This document shows positions 29,432 to 37,559 of a DNA stretch of 64,000 nt, in pieces. The notes beneath the pieces are model-generated. The model saw nothing but the letters and a program-made list of their open reading frames with translations. It was not told where the DNA came from and searched no databases. Every line of letters begins with the position of its first letter. The first letter of the stretch is position 1. The DNA comes from Chloroflexota bacterium. Its GTDB lineage: Bacteria; Chloroflexota; JAHJIN01. The stretch is from positions 1 through 64,000 of the forward strand of contig JAHJIN010000345.1 in NCBI GenBank assembly GCA_018823415.1, in the 5' to 3' direction. The position numbers and the translations under genes are program-made.

Positions 29432-29478
29432 ACAGTCAGCCCCCTTTGTCCACTTGGGTACCTGCCCATTTGACCTTT

Positions 29479-29554
29479 TGGAGCCTGAGAGGGGATTCGA
29501 ACCCGCCAACCTACCGCTTACAAGGCGGTTGCTCTGCCATTGAGCTACTCAGGC
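29479..29554 (-). tRNA. tRNA-Thr(TGT)
   Basis: GCCTGAGTAGCTCAATGGCAGAGCAACCGCCTTGTAAGCGGTAGGTTGGCGGGTTCGAATCCCCTCTCAGGCT+CCA. Confidence 0.96.
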
Positions 29555-29717
29555 ACCGACGTAACTCGTATTATACTCGCGATGCCGTTACTGGTCAAGC
29601 GCCTGAAGTATAGTCCGGGTTGCCAAACTTGTCAAGCGATTGTGGCTTGCGCCCGAAGCCCGATTGTTGTACAATCAAGCCGAGTTCATCCCCGTTTGCC
29701 TTTTGAAGAGGAGTCAG

Positions 29718-31094
29718 ATGTCATCAGAAGAGGCGTTTCGCGCGTTGCCCAGCGTAGACAAGTTGTTGCAGCAGCCAGCCATTGTCGAGCTGGTGGACCG
29801 GTACTCGCAGCCGCCGGTGGTGGAAATAGTCCGGCGCGAACTGATGGCGGCCCGGGCTCACGTTGCGGCCGGCGAACCGGCCCCCACCATTGCCCAGTTG
29901 GTGCAGAACATTGTGGTGGGGGGCGATGTGCTGTGGCGCCCCAGCCTGTACCCGGTGATCAATGCCACCGGCGTGGTGCTGCATACCAATCTGGGGCGCG
30001 CGCCGTTGAGCCGGGCGGCCCTGGCTGCCATTCGCGAGGTGGGCCGGGGCTATTCTAACCTGGAATATGACCTGGACAAGGGCCAACGCGGCAGCCGCTA
30101 TGTCCACGCCGAAGAGTTGTTGTGCCACCTCACCGGCGCACCGGCGGCGCTGGTGGTCAACAATAACGCCGCCGCCGTGCTATTGACCCTGACCGTGCTG
30201 GCCCAGGGCGGTCAGGTCGTCATCTCCCGGGGGCAGCTTATCGAGATCGGGGGCGGGTTTCGTATCCCCGAGGTGATGCAGCAAAGCGGCTGCACACTGG
30301 TGGAGGTAGGTACCACCAATCGCACCTACCGCCGCGATTACGAGGCCGCCCTCACACCGCAGACCCGGGTGCTCATGCGGGCGCACCGCAGCAATTTTAG
30401 CCTGGCTGGCTTTGTAGAAGAGCCGTCGGTGGCAGACCTGGCGGCGCTGGCCCGCGAACACAACCTGCGGGTTGTGGATGACCTGGGCAGCGGCACGCTT
30501 TTGGATACGGCACAGTTTGGCCTGGCGCACGAGCCGACCGTGCCAGAAAGCGTCCAGGCCGGGGCCGACATCGTGAGCTTTAGCGGAGACAAACTGCTGG
30601 GCGGCCCGCAGGCCGGCATCCTGTTGGGCGCGGCTGATTTGATTGCCGAATTGCGCCATTGTCCCATGACCCGGGCCTTGCGGGTGGACAAGACCACGCT
30701 GGCGGCGTTGCAGGCCACGTTACTGAGCTATCTGCGTGGTCGTGCGGTGGATGAAGTGCCGATCTGGCAAATGATCGGGGCAGATATACACGCGCTGGAG
30801 GCCCGGGCCGAGGGCTGGGCGCAGGTATTGACCATGTCCGGCGTGCCGGCCTCGGTGATGAGCAGTGACAGCACGGTGGGCGGCGGCAGCCTACCGGGCC
30901 AGACGCTGCCCACGCGCGTGTGTGCCCTGGCGGTCGAGTCACCGGACCGGTTGGCCGCGTACCTGCGCGCCGGCGATCCGCCGGTGGTTGGCCGCATCGA
31001 GAACGACCGCTTTTTGCTGGACCCGCGCACGGTGCTGCCGGACCAGGACAATCTGCTGTTAGAGGCGCTGCGGCGGGCCTTGGCCACCGGGTGA
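29718..31094 (+). CDS. selA: L-seryl-tRNA(Sec) selenium transferase
   Basis: NATGVVLHTNLGRAPLS, YSNLEYDLDKGQRGSRYVHAEELL, SFSGDKLLGGPQAGILLG; start refined to MSSEEAF. Confidence 0.94.
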   Translation: MSSEEAFRALPSVDKLLQQPAIVELVDRYSQPPVVEIVRRELMAARAHVAAGEPAPTIAQLVQNIVVGGDVLWRPSLYPVINATGVVLHTNLGRAPLSRAALAAIREVGRGYSNLEYDLDKGQRGSRYVHAEELLCHLTGAPAALVVNNNAAAVLLTLTVLAQGGQVVISRGQLIEIGGGFRIPEVMQQSGCTLVEVGTTNRTYRRDYEAALTPQTRVLMRAHRSNFSLAGFVEEPSVADLAALAREHNLRVVDDLGSGTLLDTAQFGLAHEPTVPESVQAGADIVSFSGDKLLGGPQAGILLGAADLIAELRHCPMTRALRVDKTTLAALQATLLSYLRGRAVDEVPIWQMIGADIHALEARAEGWAQVLTMSGVPASVMSSDSTVGGGSLPGQTLPTRVCALAVESPDRLAAYLRAGDPPVVGRIENDRFLLDPRTVLPDQDNLLLEALRRALATG

Positions 31095-31140
31095 CGAGCG
31101 CCCGTTGCTGCTGCCTGGATAGTGTATCAGACAAAACAAA

Positions 31141-31166
31141 ACCCGTCGAGGTGGCCTCGACGGGTT
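31141..31166. terminator. bidirectional terminator
   Basis: ACCCGTCGAGG-TGG-CCTCGACGGGT between convergent genes, flanked by A/T-rich tract. Confidence 0.8.
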
Positions 31167-31191
31167 CTTGCATGTGGTTGTTTGGCGCAGA

Positions 31192-32469
31192 CTAGTGCGG
31201 CGCGCTGGCATTGATGAGGTGCTGGAACAGCGCCGGGTTCTCGTAGGGGCCGATAATCGCTAGGTTCAGCCGCTCGGGCTGAAACAACTCGGACGCCAGG
31301 CGCTGTACGTCCTCGCGCGTGACGGCATCCATCTCGGTCACGGCTTGTTCGGGCGTGAGGATCTCCTGGTTGCGCACTTCTTGTATCCCAATCCACGCCG
31401 CCACGCTGCGCGAATCTTCCATGCTCAATAGAAACCGGCCCTTGGTGTATTCTTTGGCCCGCTTTAGTTCCTCCGGCGCCACCGGCTCCCGGGCGATGCG
31501 GTCCCATTCGCCCCGAATAGTTTCGACGGTTTCGACTACTCGCCCCAGGTCCACGCTGGCATAGGCAGTCATGGCCCCGGCGTCGCGATAGCTGGTCAGG
31601 TACGAACCTACGGCATAGGCCAGGCCTCGCACCTCGCGGACCTCTTGAAAGAGACGGCTGCCCATGCCATCGCCCAGGATGGCGTTCAGGACACGCTGGG
31701 TATAGCGGTCGGGGTGATCATAGTTCAATCCCGGCACGCACAGGCAAAAGTTGGCTTGCTCGGTTTCTTTGTTCTGCACGCGCAGCCGGGGCGCGGTCTG
31801 GTTGTCTGCCGCCGGCTCACATGCTGTCACCGGCCTGGGCGCCAGGTCGCCAAAATGGGCGGCAACCGCTGCCACTACCTCGGCGTGGTCCAGGTTGCCG
31901 GCCACGGCCACCACGAGGTTGTTCGGCACATAGCGGGTGGCGGTATAGGCCAGCATATCGGCACGCCCGATGGCGCTCACGCTCTCGACGGTGCCGGCAA
32001 TGTCCCAGCCCAGTGGGTGGTCGCCAAACCGCACTTCTTCGATGATCTGGTGCACCCAACTGGCCGGCGAATCGAACAGCGAAATGATCTCTTCGATGAT
32101 CACCTGCCGTTCCCGGTCGATCTCGACGGCGTCCAGATGCGAGTGCAGGAATATGTCTGCCAGCACGTCCCACGCCTGGTCAAAATAAGGCCGGGCCACG
32201 CGCGTCCAGTACTGGGTGGTTTCTTTGTCGGTAGCCGCGTTCAGATACCCGCCCAGGCTCTCGATCTCGCGCGAGATGTCCAGGGCCGTGGGGCGTCGGG
32301 CTGTCCCTTTGAATAGCATGTGTTCCACAAAATGCGAAATGCCGCACTGGGCTGCCGTCTCGTAGCGCGCCCCGGTGTTGGTCAGGATGATGGCGCTGAC
32401 AGCCTGGGTTTGCGGCATGGTCGCCGTCACGATGCGCAGGCCATTGTCCAACGTTGTTTTTTGATACAT
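31192..32469 (-). CDS. M16-family zinc metallopeptidase
   Basis: HXXEH motif HFVEHMLFKGT; processing-peptidase-like length and domains. Confidence 0.94.
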   Translation of the reverse strand: MYQKTTLDNGLRIVTATMPQTQAVSAIILTNTGARYETAAQCGISHFVEHMLFKGTARRPTALDISREIESLGGYLNAATDKETTQYWTRVARPYFDQAWDVLADIFLHSHLDAVEIDRERQVIIEEIISLFDSPASWVHQIIEEVRFGDHPLGWDIAGTVESVSAIGRADMLAYTATRYVPNNLVVAVAGNLDHAEVVAAVAAHFGDLAPRPVTACEPAADNQTAPRLRVQNKETEQANFCLCVPGLNYDHPDRYTQRVLNAILGDGMGSRLFQEVREVRGLAYAVGSYLTSYRDAGAMTAYASVDLGRVVETVETIRGEWDRIAREPVAPEELKRAKEYTKGRFLLSMEDSRSVAAWIGIQEVRNQEILTPEQAVTEMDAVTREDVQRLASELFQPERLNLAIIGPYENPALFQHLINASAPH

Positions 32470-32493
32470 GTGTTATCCATTCGTAGATTCGGA

Positions 32494-34209
32494 TCAGGGG
32501 ATGAGCAATGCCAGCCACGCGGCCAGCGCAAAGAACAGCACCGCCGTGAGCGCCTTGACCAGGGGCATGCGTTCGTTCATGAACCGGCCCAATTGCTGCG
32601 AACTGGTGCCGAAATAGGCCAGCATGAATACCACGATCAGGGGGGTCACGAACATGAGGTTGTATAGCACCAGGTACAAGAACCCATTGGCTGCCAGCTC
32701 GGGCACGCCCATCACAAAGACGATGGTGGGCAGATAGACTTGCCCGGTGCAGACCAGTTCCAGTACGCTGATGCCAAACCCGGCCACGATCGCCGCCACC
32801 ACGAAACGCCATAGCGCGCCGTGAGCCTCGGCCTCACGGCTCTCGTCGCGGATGAGCTGGCGCGTGCGGCGTTTGAGAAAATCGGGCATTTGCAGCGTCA
32901 TCTCGGCGGGCTGGCCCTGGCGCAGTTTGTTCAGGTCATACAGGCTTAGTACGCCAAAGACCAGGCAGGTCAATGCCGTGAAACCATAGATGATGCGCGT
33001 CAGCACGTCGATAAAGCCCAGCCCCTTGAGGAACGTGAGGATGCCGGCCCCAATGAGCAGATATGTCACGAACACGCTGACCGTAAACACCCCGCCGATG
33101 ATGAGCACGTCCCGGCCTTTGCGGCCTGTGAACGTGAGATACGAGATGAAAAAGATGAGCGTGGCAAAGGCGCAGGGGTTCAGGCCATCCAGCAGGCCGG
33201 CGCCCAGCACCGCCACCGGACTGAACCCGCTGAACAGGCGCTCGATGGCAGCCAGGCTCTCTTCTTCTCCGATGTCTTGCCACACCGGCCCCACACCGCC
33301 TTGGGCCTGGTACTTTTGGATCAGGTCCATCATGGCGGTCAAGGTCACGTCTGTGCCGACCAAATAGTCCTGGCCGATGACGATGGCCGGTGTGCCCAGT
33401 CGTTGGGTGGTCGGGATGCCCAGTCGCTCGCCCAGCACCGCCGCGATGCGTTTGGCATGCGGCTCTTCGATGTTGAACCGTTCAATGGTCAGGTACGAAA
33501 AGTGCTGTGTGATATAGTTCAAATCCTGCTCGGCGCGCTGGCACTCGGGGCAACTGGGGTCATAAAAATAGGCCATATAGACCGCGGGCTGGGGGGTGGG
33601 GGTCATGGTCTCTGCGCCGCAGTGCGCGCAGATCTTGGCGGTGGGCCGGGGCACCGTGGCTGATACAGTGGCAGCCGGCGTGCCGGCCGTTGGCGGGGTT
33701 GAGCCCCGGGGCGTGTAGGTAGGCCCCGGCGTGGGCGATGGGCCGGGGGTCGGTGTGGGGCGATTGGGAACCACCGGCGTTGCGCCCACCGACCAGGCAT
33801 CTGCCGGCCAATCGCAGCCGCCGGCAGCCAGGTACCGGGCTATGAGCGCCGGCAGGTCTTTTTCCACTGCCGTATCATAGATGTAATCCTGGCCGATGGC
33901 CACGGCCGGCCACGCGGTGGCCGTGTCGTGGTATTGGGCCTCCAGATTGAGCAGCACCTCATAGTTGTGCGGATCATTGATCTCGAAAAAGCGGATCTCG
34001 AGTTGCGCTCCGTATTGTGACCACAATTGCGGTAACAACTCGTTGATCACCGTTTGACAGTGCTCACAGTTTTCGGAATAGAAGAAAAAAAGCCGCACGA
34101 TGGGCTGGTTGTCCTGCGCCGTGGTCCATCCCGGCCCGATCAGCGACCAGAGTAGCATCAACAACGCGCCCATCATCCAGACGCGCATGATCAGCCGACG
34201 TTTATTCAT
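32494..34209 (-). CDS. CcdA/DsbD-like membrane protein with two N-terminal glutaredoxin-like domains
   Basis: FFYSENCEHCQTVINE, YFYDPSCPECQRAEQD, then LLDGLNPCAFATLIFFISYL CcdA-like TM domain. Confidence 0.85.
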   Translation of the reverse strand: MNKRRLIMRVWMMGALLMLLWSLIGPGWTTAQDNQPIVRLFFFYSENCEHCQTVINELLPQLWSQYGAQLEIRFFEINDPHNYEVLLNLEAQYHDTATAWPAVAIGQDYIYDTAVEKDLPALIARYLAAGGCDWPADAWSVGATPVVPNRPTPTPGPSPTPGPTYTPRGSTPPTAGTPAATVSATVPRPTAKICAHCGAETMTPTPQPAVYMAYFYDPSCPECQRAEQDLNYITQHFSYLTIERFNIEEPHAKRIAAVLGERLGIPTTQRLGTPAIVIGQDYLVGTDVTLTAMMDLIQKYQAQGGVGPVWQDIGEEESLAAIERLFSGFSPVAVLGAGLLDGLNPCAFATLIFFISYLTFTGRKGRDVLIIGGVFTVSVFVTYLLIGAGILTFLKGLGFIDVLTRIIYGFTALTCLVFGVLSLYDLNKLRQGQPAEMTLQMPDFLKRRTRQLIRDESREAEAHGALWRFVVAAIVAGFGISVLELVCTGQVYLPTIVFVMGVPELAANGFLYLVLYNLMFVTPLIVVFMLAYFGTSSQQLGRFMNERMPLVKALTAVLFFALAAWLALLIP

Positions 34210-34230
34210 ATTCTCAAAGCCTTTCAAGCC

Positions 34231-34815
34231 CTAGCGGCCCGAATACAACTGGTTGCGCAAGGCGTCCTGCGCCGAGTTCGTGCGGTCGTCGATCTCGCGC
34301 CGCACGGGCATCCACTCACGCACCACCACGGCGAAGCTGCGTTCGCCCAGCCAGCGCTGACCGATCCACAGGCACAGCCAACCCCGGGACTGGGGCATTC
34401 GGCGCACCTGGATCACGATCACGTTCTCGTTCATCAGCGGTCCCAGGAATTTGCGTTCGGACCAGCCGGGCTTGCGCTTGCGATCGGCGTCGATTTGTAC
34501 CTGGAGCAGGCGGGACATGGTGCTCAACCGCGTGCCTTCGATGTTCTCATACGGAATGTCCAGCGTATACAGGGGGTAGCGCAGGCGCAGCCCGCGGGAC
34601 CGGCACTGCACATAGGCGCTGGATGCATAGCTCAGAGCCACGATCCCGGCCAGCAAAAAGAGAAACCCGCCGGCTGCCAGGCCCACCTTGGCCATCTCGT
34701 CCGGCATCACCACATAGCCCACCAGACACACGGCAAAGATGGTTACGCAAATGGGGGTGATCTGCCACCACAGGCGTTCGTATATCAGGTTGCGATACTT
34801 GTGACCGTCTTTCAT
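34231..34815 (-). CDS. hypothetical membrane protein
   Basis: Two TM helices then a PH-like soluble region; start refined to MKDGHKYR. Confidence 0.65.
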   Translation of the reverse strand: MKDGHKYRNLIYERLWWQITPICVTIFAVCLVGYVVMPDEMAKVGLAAGGFLFLLAGIVALSYASSAYVQCRSRGLRLRYPLYTLDIPYENIEGTRLSTMSRLLQVQIDADRKRKPGWSERKFLGPLMNENVIVIQVRRMPQSRGWLCLWIGQRWLGERSFAVVVREWMPVRREIDDRTNSAQDALRNQLYSGR

Positions 34816-34980
34816 GCTACCCCTCAGCCCGGCGATATGGACCCTATTATACATGATCTGCGCGCGGCTTCAAGCCGGGTCTGGCGTCCGGGAATGGGGG
34901 TTTGACGTGAGAGGCTCTTGTGTTGTAGAATAGAGATGCACGAACGAGCCAGGCAAACGATTGCCCCAGGAGGTGTTGAC

Positions 34981-36789
34981 ATGGACATGAATCAAAAGTC
35001 GGAACGTAACGCGGGTCATACCTGGCTGCGTTTGTTCTTGGGGTTGATCCTGCTGGCCCCGGCCGGTCTGTGCTGCCTGGCGGGTTTGGTAATCCCAACC
35101 CTTTACACGGCTTTTCTCAGCCTTCAGGATGCCCGGCTGATCCAGCTTGATCAGGCCGAGTTCGTGGGGCTGGACAACTATGCCCGTCTGTTTGATGCCG
35201 GTTCGCCCTTTGGGGAGGCGATGGGCCTGACGCTGCTGCTGCTGGTGGCGCGCGTGCTCGTCGTGTGCCTGGTGCCGTTGCTGCTGCCCCTGGTGGTGAA
35301 CGAATTTGGCTGGCTGGTGCGCGTCCCGGTGCGACTGCTGCTTACGGTGCCGCTGGCCTTATTTGCGCCGGTGGCCTGGGCCACCACCTGGGCATTGGTC
35401 CTGAGTCCCGGCGCGGGGCCGCTCAACGGCATCCTACAATCCGTGGGCCAGCCGGCCCAGCGCTGGCTCATGTCGCCGGACACGGCCCGCTGGGCCTTGT
35501 TGGCCGTTGATGGTCTGTACACCCTGGCCCTGGCCGTGGGGGTGGGATTGGTCTGGTACCTGGCTGCGTTGCGGGGCGTGGGCACGGGCCGGCGCTCTCG
35601 GGGCGCGGCCCTCGTGGCCCTCGTTGCCAGTTGGACGGTGGGCCTGTTGGGCGTGATGGCCCTGTCGTTCCAAACCTTTGTGTGGAGCAACGTGCTCACC
35701 GGCGGTGGCCCGGCCCGGTCCACCACGTCCCTGGAGTTGCTTCAGTACCAGGAGGCGTTCGCCTACATGCGGCCCGGCCCGGGCGCGGCCATCGCCACGC
35801 TGGTTCTGTTGGGGCTGGGCCTTCTGGGCCTGACGGCCGGCCTGGTGATCGCCTTGAGCCGGCTGCGGCTAGAGATGGTAGCCTGGCGCAAGCCGTCGGG
35901 CCTGTTCCAGGGCGTGGGCCGGCCCTGCTGCATCAAGGCCATCGCCGCGCTGCTGCTGGCCGTCCTGGTGCTGGGCGCGCTGGCGGTCTGCATCCTCGTC
36001 GTGCTCCCGGCGGTCTGGGTGGTTGTGTCATCGCTGCGTCCCCCGGCCGACATCGTGCGCTTCCCCTGGCCGATCCTGCCTTTTACCCCCACCACCGCAG
36101 CCTATGAGCAATTGGCGCAGACCGTGCACCTGGATGCGGTCCTGGTAAACACGCTGGTCCCAGGGTTGCTGGCGCTGCTGATCGCCGCACCCATCGCCTA
36201 CCTGGGCGCGCTGGGCATCGGCGCGGCCCGGCCCCTGGGCCGCTGGAGCGAGCTGTTGCTTTTGCCCTTTAGCCCGTGGCTGTTCGCCGGCGTGGGGCCA
36301 CTGAACGTCGCCGCATATGCCATCGTGATGCAGGCACGCGACCTGCCGCTCCTGGTCAAGTTGGCGCTGCCGGGCCTGCTCTTGGTGGTGCCCATGCTGT
36401 TCGTGCTCACCTTGTTCTTCAAGGGCCAGGCGCGTCACTATCGCGCCGCGCGTGCGGCCGGTGCCTCGGCAGTGGGTGCGTTCCTGCGCAAGCTGATCCT
36501 GCCGTCGCTCCCGCTGCTCGTGGGGCTGCTGGCCCTGGCCTTGCTCATTCATGTGCAGGACATGTCCTGGGCCTTTCTGGTGGCCCGAAAGCCCGCCGAG
36601 ATGACCATGAGCGTGGTCCTGGTGCAACTGCGTGGCGCCTTTGCGACTCAACCGGCCCTGCTCATGGCTGCCATGACCCTGTTTGGATTGCCAGTGTTTA
36701 TCATCGCGTTTCTCATCCTGGGAGGGCTGCAAGCGCTGTACCTGGATCGCCTGGCCTTGAGCACCGATCTGGCCGACGTCAAACAATAG
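34981..36789 (+). CDS. sugar-type ABC transporter permease, apparent MalF-MalG-like fusion
   Basis: Two successive permease-like halves in one ORF; RBS aggaggtgttgac upstream of ATG 34981. Confidence 0.78.
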   Translation: MDMNQKSERNAGHTWLRLFLGLILLAPAGLCCLAGLVIPTLYTAFLSLQDARLIQLDQAEFVGLDNYARLFDAGSPFGEAMGLTLLLLVARVLVVCLVPLLLPLVVNEFGWLVRVPVRLLLTVPLALFAPVAWATTWALVLSPGAGPLNGILQSVGQPAQRWLMSPDTARWALLAVDGLYTLALAVGVGLVWYLAALRGVGTGRRSRGAALVALVASWTVGLLGVMALSFQTFVWSNVLTGGGPARSTTSLELLQYQEAFAYMRPGPGAAIATLVLLGLGLLGLTAGLVIALSRLRLEMVAWRKPSGLFQGVGRPCCIKAIAALLLAVLVLGALAVCILVVLPAVWVVVSSLRPPADIVRFPWPILPFTPTTAAYEQLAQTVHLDAVLVNTLVPGLLALLIAAPIAYLGALGIGAARPLGRWSELLLLPFSPWLFAGVGPLNVAAYAIVMQARDLPLLVKLALPGLLLVVPMLFVLTLFFKGQARHYRAARAAGASAVGAFLRKLILPSLPLLVGLLALALLIHVQDMSWAFLVARKPAEMTMSVVLVQLRGAFATQPALLMAAMTLFGLPVFIIAFLILGGLQALYLDRLALSTDLADVKQ

Positions 36790-36844
36790 GAGGAACTCTC
36801 GTTCCCAGCTAGTCGCCGCGAATAATCAAGACCTGGTTCAGCGC

Positions 36845-36883
36845 GGACCACAGTCCGCGCACCTCGGTGATGGACTGTGGTCC
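36845..36883. repeat. perfect 12-bp inverted repeat
   Basis: GGACCACAGTCC-N15-GGACTGTGGTCC. Confidence 0.85.
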
Positions 36884-36915
36884 ATCACGAACAGTGGTTA
36901 TCTACGGAGGAAACC

Positions 36916-37545
36916 TTGTCCGCCAAACTGTGCCCCAAGATCATCCTGGAAGGCACCCGGCTCACCTTCAAGACCGAGGTCGCCTTTACGCTGAACGAGC
37001 ATCCCCGTATCGTGGGACCGCGGCAGTATCGCTACCATTCACCCCTCGTCTCGGGCGAGTGGTGCGCGTTTACCAACTATCCCTGGGGCCGGGGCCTCAT
37101 CAATTTCGAGCCGCAAGAAGAGGCTCTGGCTATGGAAACCTATCACACCTGGGCGCGCCTGTTCGAGCTGCAACGTTATTATTCGTGGATCGTGGACCGT
37201 TTTCACATCTCGACGCGCATGTACCAACTCCGCACCTATGGGCGCGACTATCCTTTCCGCTGGCTGGAGCAACGCCTGGCGTCCCTGGGTTTTCACCTGG
37301 TATTCTGCACCCGCACGCCCGACTCGTTTGCCGCGGCCCGGGCCGAGCGCCTCAAGGTCTCTGGCAAGCCGTCGCAGTATGACGACCTGCAAGTGTTTGT
37401 GGAAGAGCAGGCACTGCTGCGCCGGCTCGTGGGCGAATCTATCCTGCCCACGCTCGAGTTGGACATCTCGGACAATGACGTGCCCGGCGCCGCCGACCGC
37501 ATCGCCGACTGGCTGGAGCAGACCGGCGGGCTGTGGGCGCGCTAG
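36916..37545 (+). CDS. thymidylate-kinase-like protein with degenerate P-loop
   Basis: TTG start after ggaggaaacc; ILEGTRLTFKTEVA, VDRFHISTRMYQ, VFCTRTPDSFAAARAERL. Confidence 0.55.
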   Translation: MSAKLCPKIILEGTRLTFKTEVAFTLNEHPRIVGPRQYRYHSPLVSGEWCAFTNYPWGRGLINFEPQEEALAMETYHTWARLFELQRYYSWIVDRFHISTRMYQLRTYGRDYPFRWLEQRLASLGFHLVFCTRTPDSFAAARAERLKVSGKPSQYDDLQVFVEEQALLRRLVGESILPTLELDISDNDVPGAADRIADWLEQTGGLWAR

Positions 37546-37559
37546 ACAAGGAGCAATCG

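Larger units (their letters stand above)
28761..29467 (-). tRNA. tRNA-Tyr(GTA), split gene: 5' exon 29432-29467, intron 28810-29431, 3' exon 28761-28809 (CCA encoded)
   Basis: Joined exons give GGGCAGGTACCCAAGTGGACAAAGGGGGCTGACTGT|AAATCAGCTGCGTAACGCTTCGGCGGTTCGAATCCGTCCCTGCCCACCA with anticodon arm GCTGA-CTGTAAA-TCAGC. Confidence 0.93.

Noticed and set aside
29410-29469. Track start MGRYPSGQRGLTVEKPGLPD for the endonuclease ORF
   Set aside because: These codons are the tRNA-Tyr 5' exon and first intron bases; the credible start is MDNKQK at 29409.
31141-31166. Perfect 11-bp hairpin considered as a regulatory RNA
   Set aside because: Sits between convergent ends and is best explained as a bidirectional terminator.
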